NCBI RefSeq assembly: GCF_010093025.1
Contig: NZ_CP048114.1
Coordinates: forward strand, 4,092,001-4,156,000
Direction: 5' to 3'
DNA length: 64,000 nucleotides
Source: Edaphobacter sp. 12200R-103
Lineage (GTDB): Bacteria > Acidobacteriota > Terriglobia > Terriglobales > Acidobacteriaceae
In this document: in pieces, positions 41,880-51,209 of the stretch
How the letters are laid out: the number at the start of each line of letters is the position of its first letter
How positions within the stretch are numbered: the first letter of the stretch is position 1
Made by a program: the position numbers and the translations under genes
Notes under the pieces: model-generated
Seen by the model: the letters and a program-made list of their open reading frames with translations, nothing else
Databases searched by the model: none
Told to the model about the DNA's origin: nothing

Positions 41880-43004
41880 ATGGATACCACCCGCCCCTTC
41901 CCCCATGCCATGCTGCGCGAGATCTTCGAGCAGCCTCAAGCGATCGCCGAAACCCTCGCCGCCTATGCCAAGAGTGAGAGTCTTCGTGAAGAGGTCTTTG
42001 CTCCGGCCCGCCAGGCGCTCGCCGGCCGCGACAGCATTCTCATTGCGGCATCGGGATCCAGCCGCCACGCCGGTTTGTCCGGCGAAATTCTCTTTGAAGA
42101 CCTGGCCGGCATTGCCGTCGACGTCGAGTACGCCAGCGAGTATATCTATCGCTCCACCCAGACCCTTCACAATCCCTGCTTCGTCGTCATCTCGCAGTCG
42201 GGCGAAACCGCCGATACCTCCGAGGCTCTTCGCGAAGCCATCGCCCGCGGCTGCTCGACCATCGCCATCACCAACAAGCCTGAATCTTCAATGGCAAGAC
42301 TCGCGGGCTGCTCGCTGCCTACATTTGCCGGAGTCGAGAAGGCCGTTCCCGCCACCAAGAGCTTCACGACACAGCTGGCCGTTCTCTCCTTGCTCGCGCT
42401 CTACACCGCGCGTGTGCGCGGCTGCATGACCCGTGCCGTCGTCGAATCGCACCTGGAGCAGCTGTTCCGTGTTCCTTCTGCCCTCGAAGGCGTCCTTCCG
42501 CGCTGGGAGCAGGAGATGGCCCGGATCGCCACGGTACTCAAGGAGGCCGAGACCTTCCTCTTCCTCGGACGCGGAATCCACTATCCCATCGCCCGCGAAG
42601 GCGCTCTCAAGCTGAAAGAGTCCGCCTACATTCAGGCGGAAGGCTATCCGACCGGCGAGCTCAAGCACGGCCCCAACGCGCTGGTGAATCGCAGGAATCC
42701 GCTGGTCGTGCTCGGCACCTGCGATCCCTCTGCCCCGGACTCCGTCCTTCGCTACGAAAAGACCGTCAATCTCGTCCGCGACATGCACAAGCAGGGCGCC
42801 CAGATCCTGTCCATCGTCACTGAAGGAGATACTCGCATCACCGAACTCAGTGATCACGTCATCACAGTCCCCGCGACCGCGGAGTACATCTCGCCCCTCT
42901 TCGAGGTAGTGCCGCTGCAACTCCTCGCCTACTTCATGGCCATCGGCCGCGGGATCGACGTGGATAATCCACGCAACCTCGTCAAGGCCGTCGTCCAGGA
43001 ATAA
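41880..43004 (+). CDS. Double-SIS-domain sugar isomerase/deaminase (GlmS-isomerase/NagB-II type)
   Basis: 374 residues, equal to the C-terminal isomerase half of GlmS, without the glutaminase domain. SIS-1 has A-S-G-S-S-R-H-A-G and S-Q-S-G-E-T-A-D-T; SIS-2 has L-G-R-G-I-H-Y-P-I-A-R-E-G-A-L-K-L-K-E-S-A, then G-E-L-K-H-G-P. The end N-P-R-N-L-V-K-A-V matches GlmS. Such proteins convert fructose-6-phosphate and glucosamine-6-phosphate into each other, most often as glucosamine-6-phosphate deaminase (NagB-II) in amino-sugar breakdown. A dyad at the start codon suggests local repression. No other nag gene is adjacent. Confidence 0.85.
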   Translation: MDTTRPFPHAMLREIFEQPQAIAETLAAYAKSESLREEVFAPARQALAGRDSILIAASGSSRHAGLSGEILFEDLAGIAVDVEYASEYIYRSTQTLHNPCFVVISQSGETADTSEALREAIARGCSTIAITNKPESSMARLAGCSLPTFAGVEKAVPATKSFTTQLAVLSLLALYTARVRGCMTRAVVESHLEQLFRVPSALEGVLPRWEQEMARIATVLKEAETFLFLGRGIHYPIAREGALKLKESAYIQAEGYPTGELKHGPNALVNRRNPLVVLGTCDPSAPDSVLRYEKTVNLVRDMHKQGAQILSIVTEGDTRITELSDHVITVPATAEYISPLFEVVPLQLLAYFMAIGRGIDVDNPRNLVKAVVQE

Positions 43005-43019
43005 TGAAAGCGCACTTCT

Positions 43020-43062
43020 AAAACAACTCTGCGGAGAGCGATCTCACGGTCTGCCGCAGAGT
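43020..43062. terminator. Bidirectional terminator between SIS and glpF genes
   Basis: Arms ACTCTGCGG (43026-43034) and CCGCAGAGT (43054-43062) with a 19-base loop lie between two converging genes. On the minus strand the stem is followed by TGTTTTAG. The loop is long, so confidence is moderate. Confidence 0.6.
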
Positions 43063-43067
43063 CATTT

Positions 43068-43808
43068 CTAAAACATCTTCAATCCTCGAATCACAGCGAC
43101 GGCAAGCATGGCGCCCAGCACCGGACCGATCACCGGGATCCATGCATATCGCCACCCCGAGCTACCTTTACCCGCAACGGGCAACAGGGCATGTGCCAGC
43201 CGCGGCCCCAGGTCGCGTGCCGGATTGATGGCATAGCCTGTCGTTCCGCCCAGCGAAAGCCCGATCCCCCAGACCAGCGAACCTACCAGCACAGGTCCGA
43301 GTCCGGGGGCCACACCCGCCGGAGCAATCCGCTTCGAAAATAAAGCCGTCGCGATCAGCACCAGCACAAAGGTCCCGATAATCTCGCTCAGCAGGTTCCA
43401 GCCCGCAGCATCCACCGCAGGTGCCGTCGCAAAGCAGGCAAACTTCGCATCGGCGTCTTCGGTCAGCTTCCAGTGCGGCTTGTAGTGCAGCCACACCACT
43501 ACCGCCCCGCACAAAGCCCCAAGGATCTGTGCCGGAATGTACGTGAACAGGCGCTCTGCATGGCCGGTCATCATCACCGAGGCCACCGTGAACGCGGGGT
43601 TCAGATGCCCGTCGGCATCTCCCAGCGCTGCGCTCACGGCGACACCGGCAAAGACCGCAATCGCCCAGCCGGCCGTAATCGAAATCCATCCCGCATTCTG
43701 CGCCTTTGAGCGGTTCAGAAGCGCGCCCGCAACGACACCATTGCCCAGCACAATCAAAACAAAGGTCCCGACAAATTCACCAATGACCGCCGACCAGCCA
43801 CCCATCAT
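43068..43808 (-). CDS. glpF: Glycerol uptake facilitator (aquaglyceroporin)
   Basis: 246 residues, six membrane helices and two half-helices with the N-P-A boxes (H-L-N-P-A-F-T and A-I-N-P-A-R-D). The Asp after the second box (N-P-A-R-D) is typical of glycerol-conducting GlpF rather than pure water channels. It admits glycerol by diffusion and is trapped by the kinase from the same operon. The start overlaps the stop of glpD (four bases). It is last in the operon, before a hairpin. Confidence 0.93.
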   Translation of the reverse strand: MMGGWSAVIGEFVGTFVLIVLGNGVVAGALLNRSKAQNAGWISITAGWAIAVFAGVAVSAALGDADGHLNPAFTVASVMMTGHAERLFTYIPAQILGALCGAVVVWLHYKPHWKLTEDADAKFACFATAPAVDAAGWNLLSEIIGTFVLVLIATALFSKRIAPAGVAPGLGPVLVGSLVWGIGLSLGGTTGYAINPARDLGPRLAHALLPVAGKGSSGWRYAWIPVIGPVLGAMLAVAVIRGLKMF

Positions 43809-45364
43809 GCTTCCTCGTAGATGTAACCGTGCGCGACCACGCTGAAGGCCTCCAGATCACGCAGCTTCCATGTCTCGCTTCGTCCCAGCTCCCGCGCCAG
43901 CACATCCGCAACCGCGGAGGCGGCTTCCAGTGCCGCTTTCGCATTCAGAAACAGAGCCCGTGTACGCCGCGCCAGCACATCTTCCACGGTACGCGCCATC
44001 TCGTGCCGCACAGCCCACACGACTTCACGCATCTTGTAAGGCAGCTGCGGGTGCAACGGAGCATCCAGAGCCGGGTCACTCGCGGAAAGCTCCTGGAGCT
44101 GCGCAAGGTCCGATCCATATACCCGCTCCGACTCGTTGGCCGCCACATCGCGAGTCCATCCATGCAGCCTCAGCGAAGCCGTCCTCGACGGCTCCCGGCG
44201 AAGTCCGCCGACCTCGGCCGCGCGATTGATCGTGTCCTCGCCCATCCGCCGATAGGTGGTCCACTTGCCTCCCGTCACCGTCACCAGACCCGAAGGCCGC
44301 ACCAGGATCGTATGATCGCGCGACAGCTTTGACGTTGCCCCGCCGCCTTTCCGGACCAGCGGACGCAGCCCCGACCACACGCTCAGAATCTCCTCCGCTT
44401 GCGGTCGCCGGCCCATGTATTTGCCGATATGCTCCATCAGAAAACTGCGCTCCGAAGCCATCGCCCGCGGCTCCGTCGAGGATCGTTCCACAGCCTCATC
44501 CGTCGTACCAACAACGGTTGCGCCGTGCCACGGAATCGCAAACAGAACCCTTCCGTCCGAGGTCTTCGGAATCATCATCGCGTGCTCGCTTGCAAGAAAC
44601 GACGGCGGAAGCACGAAGTGCGTTCCCTGGCTCACCGAAAGCAGGGTCTCGCGGTCGTCATCCATCGCCAGCACCTGTTCGGTAAAGACGCCGGTCGCAT
44701 TGATCACAACCTTCGCCTGCAGATCGAATCCGGCATCGCTCTCCACGTCACGCGCCCGGACACCCACCAGCTTCCCATTGCGCTCGATCAGCCCCGTCGC
44801 CTCAACATAATTGATGGCGATTCCACCCAGCTCTTCCAGCGTCCGCATCAGCGAGACCGCATATCTCGCGTCGTCGAATTGGCCATCGTGATAGAGTACG
44901 CCGCCCCGCAGACCCTCCCTGCGCACGCCCGGCAGCAGCGCCAGCGTCTCCTTCTGCGAAAGCATGCGCGACGGCCCCAGCGACAGCTTGCCCGACAGCA
45001 GCTCATATACCTTCAGGCCAAGCCCATAGTAGGGAAGGTCCAGCAGCCCGAAGATCGGAACCACGAACGAAAGATCGTGCACCAGGTGAGGAGCATTGGC
45101 CAGCATCAGGCCGCGCTCCCGCAGAGCGTCCATTACCAGCGTGATGTTCATCTGCTCCAGGTACCGCACGCCTCCATGCACCAGCTTCGTGCTTCGGCTT
45201 GAGGTCCCTTTCGCAAAATCCGCCCGTTCAATCAGTACTGTCTTATAACCTCGGGATGCAGCTTCAACCGCGGCTCCCAGTCCGGTCGCGCCTCCGCCAA
45301 TTACCAGCACGTCCCAGACCGCCGCTTCGCCCAGGCGACGAAGAATCTCAGCCCGTTCGCTCAA
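43805..45364 (-). CDS. glpD: Glycerol-3-phosphate dehydrogenase, FAD-dependent
   Basis: 519 residues from a TTG start at 45364. GGAGGG lies six bases before it, and TTGA overlaps the glpK stop; the longer ORF from 45421 would overlap glpK by 61 bases. The FAD dinucleotide motif is G-G-G-A-T-G-L-G, followed by [15 protein letters not shown] typical of GlpD. The C-terminal domain is present. The reaction is sn-glycerol-3-phosphate + quinone to DHAP + quinol, on the inner membrane. It sits between glpK and glpF in a tightly coupled operon. Confidence 0.93.
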   Translation of the reverse strand: MSERAEILRRLGEAAVWDVLVIGGGATGLGAAVEAASRGYKTVLIERADFAKGTSSRSTKLVHGGVRYLEQMNITLVMDALRERGLMLANAPHLVHDLSFVVPIFGLLDLPYYGLGLKVYELLSGKLSLGPSRMLSQKETLALLPGVRREGLRGGVLYHDGQFDDARYAVSLMRTLEELGGIAINYVEATGLIERNGKLVGVRARDVESDAGFDLQAKVVINATGVFTEQVLAMDDDRETLLSVSQGTHFVLPPSFLASEHAMMIPKTSDGRVLFAIPWHGATVVGTTDEAVERSSTEPRAMASERSFLMEHIGKYMGRRPQAEEILSVWSGLRPLVRKGGGATSKLSRDHTILVRPSGLVTVTGGKWTTYRRMGEDTINRAAEVGGLRREPSRTASLRLHGWTRDVAANESERVYGSDLAQLQELSASDPALDAPLHPQLPYKMREVVWAVRHEMARTVEDVLARRTRALFLNAKAALEAASAVADVLARELGRSETWKLRDLEAFSVVAHGYIYEEA

Positions 45365-46866
45365 CCTGCGCCCTCCTCTTCGCGTGCCCAGTCGCGTGCG
45401 CGTTCCAGGGCCCGCCTCCACATCGCCCGCACCCTCCTACGCTCTGCGGCCTCCGCCACCGGACGGAAGACCCGATCGACCTCCCACTGGCTGGCGATGG
45501 CATCCTTGTTCGGCCAGTATCCCACCGCCAGGCCCGCAAGGTACGCCGCGCCCAGCACCGTGGCCTCCGCATTCTTCGGGCGAACCACCTCAATCCCCAG
45601 AACATCGGCCTGAATCTGCATCAGCAGGTTATTCGCCGCCGCTCCTCCATCCACACGTAGCTGCGCGAGCGGAAGTCCCGAGTCGGCCTGCATCGCCTCC
45701 AGGACATCGGTCGCCTGCAGGGCAATTCCTTCGAGCGCCGCCCTTGCGATGTGCGCCCGCGAGCTTCCTCGCGTCAGACCCAGAATCGTGCCCCGCGCAT
45801 GCTGGTCCCAGTGCGGAGCACCCAGCCCCGCAAACGCCGGCACCACTACCACCCCGTTCGAGCTGCTCACTGAGGCCGCCAGTGTCTCTACCTCTGCAGA
45901 GTTGCGGATCATCTGCAGATCGTCCCGCAGCCACTGGACGACGGCGCCCGCCATCATCATGCTGCCTTCAAACGCATACTCCACCTCGTTGCCGATCTTC
46001 CAGGCAACCGTCGTCAGCAGCCTGTGCTGCGAGGCCTTTGGCTCGCTCCCGATATTCAGCAACATAAAGGCGCCCGTCCCATACGTGCACTTCGCCATTC
46101 CCGGCTTGGTGCACATCTGGCCGAACAGGGCCGCCTGCTGGTCGCCCGCGATTCCAGCAATGGGAACTCCCTCGATCAGGCCCGTCGTCACGCCGCACTC
46201 CCCGCTTGAGGCCACAACCTCCGGCAGCATCGAGCGCGGCACCCCCAGCAGACGAAGAAGCTCCTCGTCCCAGTCCATCGTATGGATGTTGAAGAGCATG
46301 GTGCGTGACGCGTTCGTCACATCGGTCACATGGCGTGCGCCCTGGGTCAGCTTCCAGATCAGCCAGCTATCCACTGTACCGAAGGCCAGCTTACCTGCCT
46401 CTGCGCGCTCCCGCACTCCCTGAACGTTCTCGAGGATCCATCGCACCTTGCTGCCCGAAAAATAAGCGTCGGGAATAAGCCCCGTCTTCGCCTGGATTGC
46501 CTCGCCGTCGCTGCGCCGTAGTGCTTCGCAATAGTCGGAGGTCCTCCGGTCCTGCCACACAATCGCATTATGGACCGGCTCACCCGTCTCGCGGTCCCAC
46601 ACGATTGTGGTCTCACGCTGATTCGTGATTCCGATCGCCGCAATGTCGCGCTCCGTCAGGTCTGCCTTGGCCAGCGCCACCGTCGCCACTCCGCTCTGCG
46701 ACGACCATATCTCTGTCGGCGAGTGTTCGACCCAGCCCGGCTGGGGAAAGATCTGCCGAAAAGGCGTCTGCGCAATTGCCCTTACCGTGCCTGCCTCATC
46801 CACAATCATCGCCCGCGAACTCGTCGTCCCTTGGTCCAGGGCAAGAATGAATCTCCGTGCTGCCAA
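45361..46866 (-). CDS. glpK: Glycerol kinase
   Basis: 501 residues from a TTG start at 46866 with GAGGAGG before it. The longer ORF (46950) would begin inside the -10/operator region, so it is rejected. FGGY motifs: [11 protein letters not shown] (phosphate 1), [18 protein letters not shown] and the C-terminal [11 protein letters not shown]. Length matches known GlpK (about 500). It makes glycerol-3-phosphate from glycerol and ATP. It is first in glpK-glpD-glpF, under a promoter that contains a LacI-type palindrome in its spacer. Confidence 0.94.
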   Translation of the reverse strand: MAARRFILALDQGTTSSRAMIVDEAGTVRAIAQTPFRQIFPQPGWVEHSPTEIWSSQSGVATVALAKADLTERDIAAIGITNQRETTIVWDRETGEPVHNAIVWQDRRTSDYCEALRRSDGEAIQAKTGLIPDAYFSGSKVRWILENVQGVRERAEAGKLAFGTVDSWLIWKLTQGARHVTDVTNASRTMLFNIHTMDWDEELLRLLGVPRSMLPEVVASSGECGVTTGLIEGVPIAGIAGDQQAALFGQMCTKPGMAKCTYGTGAFMLLNIGSEPKASQHRLLTTVAWKIGNEVEYAFEGSMMMAGAVVQWLRDDLQMIRNSAEVETLAASVSSSNGVVVVPAFAGLGAPHWDQHARGTILGLTRGSSRAHIARAALEGIALQATDVLEAMQADSGLPLAQLRVDGGAAANNLLMQIQADVLGIEVVRPKNAEATVLGAAYLAGLAVGYWPNKDAIASQWEVDRVFRPVAEAAERRRVRAMWRRALERARDWAREEEGAG

Positions 46867-46920
46867 GCCACCTCCTCGCTTCGCCGTATGCTTTCGGGCA
46901 ACAGCGAAGCCACGAGCCAC

Positions 46921-46950
46921 TGTATAAGATTTAGCGCTAACTTTGGTCAA
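46921..46950 (-). promoter_or_regulatory. glp promoter with LacI-type operator in the spacer
   Basis: On the minus strand TTGACC (46945-46950) and TATACA (46921-46926) are 18 bases apart. TTAGCGCTAACT (46931-46942) lies wholly in the spacer, so a bound repressor would block polymerase. The same twelve bases lie in the MIOX promoter. This is not the usual GlpR (DeoR) control. Confidence 0.72.
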
Positions 46951-47159
46951 AAACCGCAGGTGGCGCCGTCAAATTCACCTCATCTCGTGCCCGATCTGAG
47001 AAATATCCCAAAAGTGTCCTTTCGACCGAAGCCTCTCACAGTTTTACCGTGAGAGGCGCAGGGGAGAAATCTGTTTCTCTACCGAAGCCCATGGCAACCC
47101 CGGGGAAAAAGCGGGCTTCTCCGCTCCGCACTGCGGCTCCTTTTTGTAAACAACCCAGC

Positions 47160-47185
47160 GTGGTAGGACCACTTTCAGGTATGAT
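47160..47185 (+). promoter_or_regulatory. GntR/FadR-type operator and -10 box of GH28 gene
   Basis: GTGGT-AGG-ACCAC (47160-47172) matches the TGGT-N3-ACCA rule of FadR-group GntR regulators (UxuR, ExuR, LldR), and is directly followed by TATGAT (47180-47185). The site would cover the -35/-10 spacer. Uronate control would suit a GH28 gene. Inference only. Confidence 0.5.
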
Positions 47186-47218
47186 TCCCCTGACTCCGAA
47201 GCATCAGGAAGAGGAAGC

Positions 47219-48478
47219 ATGAACCAGCGAAGCATCACGTTGATCGCACTGCTCGTCGCAGCATCCATGCCGGCGGCGGCCAAAGTCTGTAAGGTACAGG
47301 CCTATGGCGCAAAGCCGGATGGAACGACCAAAAACACCAAAGCCATTCAGGCCGCCATCGACGACTGCGCGAAGAGCGGAGGCGGTATCGTGAAGCTGAG
47401 CGGAGGAGTCTTCCTCTCCGGCCCCATCGTCCTCAAGAGCAACACCACGCTCGACCTCGACAAGGACACGACGCTGCTTGGCTCGCCCGACCACACCGAC
47501 TATCCGGCCAAAACCGAGTTCCGCGCACCGGGAACCCAATCCCTGGTCAGTGCGACCAACGCCCAGAACATCGCCATCACCGGCTCCGGCACCATCGACG
47601 GCAACGGTGAAAGCTGGTGGGTCGAAGCACGCGCCACCCACAACGCGGGAGTCGTAGGTGCGGTGAAGTTCCGTCCCCGCCTCGTGGTCTTCGACCACTG
47701 CAAGCATGTCCGCATCGAAGGCGTCACCATCCAGAACTCGCCCAGCTGGCAGGTCGTGCCGTACTACACCGACGATACCGTCATCCGGAACGTCCGCATC
47801 CTCGCTCCGCAGCACTCACCCAACACCGACGCCATCGATCCCTTCAGCTCGTCGAACATGATCATCGACCACGTCTACGCCGATGTCGGCGACGACAACA
47901 TCGCTATTAAGAGCGGAATCATCAACTCGCCCGGCCCCGATGAGCCCAGTAAAAACATCACCATTACGGACTGCGAGTTCATGCACGGCCACGGACTCTC
48001 GATCGGATCAGAGATCGCCGGTGGAGCGAACAACATCCACGCCGAGCGCATTCACTTCAAGGGAACCGATCAGGGAATCCGCATCAAGGCCAACCGGGAC
48101 CGCGGCAACCAGGTCTACAACATCTCCTTCAAGGACATCACCATGGAGGACGTCAAGACCTCCATCCTGATCAGTGAGTACTACCCCAAGGTCCTGCCCG
48201 AAGGCGAAGTCGCCCCCGCCCCCATAACCCGCCTCACGCCGTTCTTCCATGACATCACCATTGAGAACATCAGCTCGGTCAAAAGCGGTACTGCGGGAGT
48301 CATCGTCGGCCTGCCTGAGGCGCCGGTCAAAAACGTTGTGCTGAAGAACATCAACATCACTGCAGAGAAGGGAATGACGATCGCCTACGCCAACGTCACC
48401 GGCTCCAACGTGCACGTAATAGCTGCGAGCGGTCAGGCCATGACCGTAGCTCCCTCGGCAAAGGTCGATATTAAATAG
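47219..48478 (+). CDS. Secreted GH28 polygalacturonase-like enzyme
   Basis: 419 residues with AGAGGAAGC before the ATG. A short signal peptide ends at P-A-A-A. The right-handed beta-helix has the GH28 set: N-T-D-A-I-D, then G-D-D-N-I-A-I-K-S-G, G-H-G-L-S-I-G-S-E and R-I-K-A-N-R-D. The first motif is N-T-D-A instead of N-T-D-G, as in many bacterial exo-type members. Family knowledge: hydrolysis of alpha-1,4-galacturonan or related pectic linkages, in the periplasm. A FadR-type site before it suggests induction by uronates. Confidence 0.92.
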   Translation: MNQRSITLIALLVAASMPAAAKVCKVQAYGAKPDGTTKNTKAIQAAIDDCAKSGGGIVKLSGGVFLSGPIVLKSNTTLDLDKDTTLLGSPDHTDYPAKTEFRAPGTQSLVSATNAQNIAITGSGTIDGNGESWWVEARATHNAGVVGAVKFRPRLVVFDHCKHVRIEGVTIQNSPSWQVVPYYTDDTVIRNVRILAPQHSPNTDAIDPFSSSNMIIDHVYADVGDDNIAIKSGIINSPGPDEPSKNITITDCEFMHGHGLSIGSEIAGGANNIHAERIHFKGTDQGIRIKANRDRGNQVYNISFKDITMEDVKTSILISEYYPKVLPEGEVAPAPITRLTPFFHDITIENISSVKSGTAGVIVGLPEAPVKNVVLKNINITAEKGMTIAYANVTGSNVHVIAASGQAMTVAPSAKVDIK

Positions 48479-48484
48479 CACTCA

Positions 48485-48796
48485 TCAACACGCAACATCC
48501 GGTGAGAGCGCGGCCCCAACCTCGGCCGCGCTCTTTCCCGTTATGCGAAGAGTCTTACTTCTGCTGCTCGCACCACCGACCAGCGCAACGCGCGAACGCG
48601 GCAGTTGCAGTCTCTCTGCCACAAACGCGATCAAAGCCTCATTCGCCCTTCCATCCACCGGAGGAGCCTTCAGGGCAACCTTGACCGCGCCCCCATGCAG
48701 CCCCGTCACTGCATCGCTCTTCGCGCCAGGATGCACACGCACACTCAGGGTGCATCCATCGGGAACATCTCTCGCGAACTCCACCGCGTTACTCAT
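48485..48796 (-). CDS. yggU: YggU/DUF167-family protein
   Basis: 103 residues with the family's V-R-V-H-P-G-A-K-S-D-A-V, then A-P-P-V-D-G-R-A-N-E-A-L, and S-R-S-K-T-L-R-I. It is a small alpha/beta protein of unknown role, widely found beside yggS, as here (164 bases away on the same strand). It lies convergent with GH28. Confidence 0.9.
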   Translation of the reverse strand: MSNAVEFARDVPDGCTLSVRVHPGAKSDAVTGLHGGAVKVALKAPPVDGRANEALIAFVAERLQLPRSRVALVGGASSRSKTLRITGKSAAEVGAALSPDVAC

Positions 48797-48891
48797 TCAT
48801 CACCTATAAAGTAATGTCATTGAGCGGACCGGCACCCAACCCTCCTCCAGAGGTGTCATCCAGGGCAGAGCGCATACCAACCCTTGCCAGA

Positions 48892-48939
48892 GGTGTCATC
48901 CTGAGCGAAGGCGCAGCCGAAGTCGAAGGATCTGCGGTC
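48892..48939. repeat. Interspersed repeat, type B
   Basis: AGGTGTCATCCTGAGCGAAG at the left and GTCGAAGGATCTGCGGTC at the right, between yggU and yggS. A partial second left end (AGGTGTCATCC) stands at 48851. Confidence 0.8.
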
Positions 48940-48960
48940 TGCTTGTACCTGCAACGCTCC

Positions 48961-49656
48961 TCACGTCGCCGAATAAATCCGCCTGCCAAAGATCGCCGTA
49001 CCCACACGAACGCACGTGCTGCCCTCTTCAATCGCCACCGCAAAATCATTCGACATCCCCATCGAAAGCTGCGTCACCTTCGGATGCGTCCTGACCGCTT
49101 CGTCCCGCAGCCGCCGCAGCTCACGAAAGTAAGGCCGCGCGGTTTCGGCGTCCTCGGACCAGGGCGGAACCGTCATCAATCCCACAGCCTCGACAGCCTC
49201 GAACCCACGCATCGCCTCCAGCAGCGCAGGCAACTCCTCCGGCGCAACGCCATGCTTGGATTCCTCGTGCGAGAGCTTCACCTCGATCAGCACCGGGAGC
49301 CGCTTGTTCAATTCCTGCGCAGCCTTCTCCAGCCTCTCGGCAATCCGCAGAGAATCGACCGCATCCACAGCATCAAACAACCCCGCTGCCTTGTTCGTCT
49401 TGTTCGACTGCAACGGGCCGATCAGGTGGAACTTCGCATCCTCCAATCCTTCCAGCCGCGGACGCTTGCCCTCGAACTCCTGCACCTTGTTCTCACCAAA
49501 CAGCCGCTGCCCAGCCGCATAGGCCTCCAGAATCACCTCCGCCGGGTGCACCTTGCTGACCGCCATCAGCGCAATCTCGTCAGGATTCCGGTTTGCCCGA
49601 CGTGCCGCACCGGCGATCTCTTCCTTCAGTCTCGCGATATTGTCTGCAATGCTCAT
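48961..49656 (-). CDS. yggS: PLP homeostasis protein (YggS/PLPBP)
   Basis: 231 residues from the ATG at 49656; the ORF extends 24 codons upstream without family sequence. The PLP lysine is in A-V-S-K-V-H-P, followed by G-E-N-K-V-Q-E and the later L-S-M-G-M-S-N-D-F phosphate loop. It is a one-domain alanine-racemase-like barrel that binds PLP and keeps its pool in balance, without known catalysis. It lies after trxB. Confidence 0.93.
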   Translation of the reverse strand: MSIADNIARLKEEIAGAARRANRNPDEIALMAVSKVHPAEVILEAYAAGQRLFGENKVQEFEGKRPRLEGLEDAKFHLIGPLQSNKTNKAAGLFDAVDAVDSLRIAERLEKAAQELNKRLPVLIEVKLSHEESKHGVAPEELPALLEAMRGFEAVEAVGLMTVPPWSEDAETARPYFRELRRLRDEAVRTHPKVTQLSMGMSNDFAVAIEEGSTCVRVGTAIFGRRIYSAT

Positions 49657-49743
49657 CTCACTGCATCTTACCCGTACAAAGGGACACAACGAAAAAAGGC
49701 CAGCCCCGAGAGAACTGGCCTTCCACACGTGCGACCGGCGGGA

Positions 49744-50697
49744 TTACCGTCCGTGCTCTTCCAGGTACTTTTCCACCTCGAGCGCAGCCATGCAGCCCGA
49801 TCCCGCAGCCGTAATCGCCTGCCGGTAACGCCGGTCCTGGATATCTCCGCAGGCAAACACTCCCGGGATGATCGCGCCGTTCTTCGTCGTAAACACGTTG
49901 TTCTTCGTCAAAATGTAGCCGTCTTCATCAAGGTCCATCATCCCGGCAAAAGCCTTCGCGTTCGGTTCATGCCCGATCCCCAGGAACATCGCTGAAACAG
50001 GAAGCACAGAGATATCCCCGGTCTTCGTGTTCTTCAGCCGCAGACCCTTCACGTCCTTCTCTTCCACACCCAGCACCTCTTCCACGACCGTACTGGGAAT
50101 GAACTCGATCTGGGGATGCGCCATCGCGCGCTCCAGCATGATCTTCGAGGCGCGGAAGTTCTCGCTGCGATTGATCAGCGAGACCTTCGTGGCAAAGCGC
50201 GTCAGAAACAGCGCCTCTTCCATCGCGGAGTCACCGCCGCCGATCACGGCAATCTCCTTGCCCGAGAAGAAGAACCCGTCACAGGTCGCGCACGAGCTTA
50301 CGCCATGACCGATCAGCGCCTGTTCGCTCGGAAGGTTCAGCCACCGTGCGCTTGCGCCCGAGGCAATAATCAGGGTCCGTGCGTGGATGACCTCCTTGCC
50401 GAGGTTCAGCACAAACGGCCGTCTGGTCAGGTCGATCGAGCTCAGATGCCCCAGCTGCAGCTCAGCGCCAAACCGCATGGCCTGCTTCTTCATGTTCTCG
50501 ATCAGCTCCGGGCCCTGGATACCCTCGGGCCAGCCGGGGAAGTTCTCCACCAGCGTCGTGATCGAAAGCTGGCCGCCGGGCTCATGGCCCTCCAGAACCA
50601 GCGGCTTCAGGTTCGCCCGTGCCGTGTAGATAGCAGCAGTCAGGCCCGAGCACCCCGAGCCAAGGATGACAGTATCGCGCGTCGTGTTTTCACTCAT
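49744..50697 (-). CDS. trxB: Thioredoxin reductase
   Basis: 317 residues from the ATG at 50697 (AAGGAAG before it). FAD motif G-S-G-C-S-G-L-T-A-A, redox pair C-A-T-C-D-G and NADPH motif G-G-G-D-S-A are complete. The end has C-G-D-I-Q-D. It reduces thioredoxin with NADPH in the cytoplasm. The first G-x-G-x-x-G has C in place of the more usual P or A. It heads a minus-strand group with yggS and yggU. Confidence 0.94.
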   Translation of the reverse strand: MSENTTRDTVILGSGCSGLTAAIYTARANLKPLVLEGHEPGGQLSITTLVENFPGWPEGIQGPELIENMKKQAMRFGAELQLGHLSSIDLTRRPFVLNLGKEVIHARTLIIASGASARWLNLPSEQALIGHGVSSCATCDGFFFSGKEIAVIGGGDSAMEEALFLTRFATKVSLINRSENFRASKIMLERAMAHPQIEFIPSTVVEEVLGVEEKDVKGLRLKNTKTGDISVLPVSAMFLGIGHEPNAKAFAGMMDLDEDGYILTKNNVFTTKNGAIIPGVFACGDIQDRRYRQAITAAGSGCMAALEVEKYLEEHGR

Positions 50698-50772
50698 AGA
50701 CTTCCTTAGTGTAAATGCGCGGCCGGCCAAAAGGATGCAACCTCGCCCGCCGGCTCCATCTAGAATGCAGAG

Positions 50773-50973
50773 ATGGCAAATCTAACCCTAGTTTATGGAA
50801 TGAGACTCTTACCCGCCGACGAGATCGAACGCGTGGGCGACGCCCCCATCGAGCTCAAAAACGGCAATCAGGCACAGGTCACCATGCACGTCCTTGAGGG
50901 CTCCCGCGAACAGATCGAAGCCCAGCTCCGCATGAGCCTCGACGCTTTCTTCGACTTCTACCCGGAGATCTGA
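50773..50973 (+). CDS. Small hypothetical protein (66 aa)
   Basis: 66 residues, charged, no membrane span: M-A-N-L-T-L-V-Y-G-M-R-L-L-P, then V-T-M-H-V-L-E-G-S-R-E-Q-I-E-A-Q-L and F-F-D-F-Y-P-E-I. It looks like a folded small alpha/beta protein. Only a weak purine run precedes the ATG. It is divergent from trxB. I recognise no family. Confidence 0.55.
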   Translation: MANLTLVYGMRLLPADEIERVGDAPIELKNGNQAQVTMHVLEGSREQIEAQLRMSLDAFFDFYPEI

Positions 50974-51060
50974 CGGCAGTCCACCCAGCCACCTTAACCT
51001 TCCGGGCATGGTAGCGCGAAGGAAGATGGCATTCGGATGTAGCTGCTGCAGCCTTTTGAG

Positions 51061-51111
51061 GGTGTCATCCTGAGCGAAGCGCGTCAGCGCGTAGTCGAAG
51101 GATCTGTGGTT
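51061..51111. repeat. Interspersed repeat, type B
   Basis: GTGTCATCCTGAGCGAAGCG, a GCGTCAGCGC centre that can form a stem, then GTCGAAGGATCTGTGGTT. Confidence 0.8.
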
Positions 51112-51209
51112 CGGGATGGTGGTCGGGGCAGCAGGCCCTGATCCTATTCGACTTCGCAAAAAGCCTCTTCGACTACATTCTCCCCGGATGCCCCGAAGCC
51201 CCGCGGATC

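Larger units (their letters stand above)
46867..47218. other. 352-base divergent control region of glp and GH28 genes
   Basis: From left: the glpK leader, its promoter/operator at 46921-46950, a strong stem GCCTCTCAC...GTGAGAGGC at 47031-47057, a G/C-rich stretch, and the GH28 operator/promoter at 47160-47185. No further gene is seen. Confidence 0.65.

Noticed and set aside
46867..46950. Longer glycerol kinase start at 46950
   Set aside because: It would begin in the -35/operator region, has no ribosome site, and adds 28 residues not found in the family.
48814..49995. 393-codon plus-strand ORF
   Set aside because: It runs through a repeat and antisense to yggS; very arginine- and histidine-rich composition marks a shadow frame.
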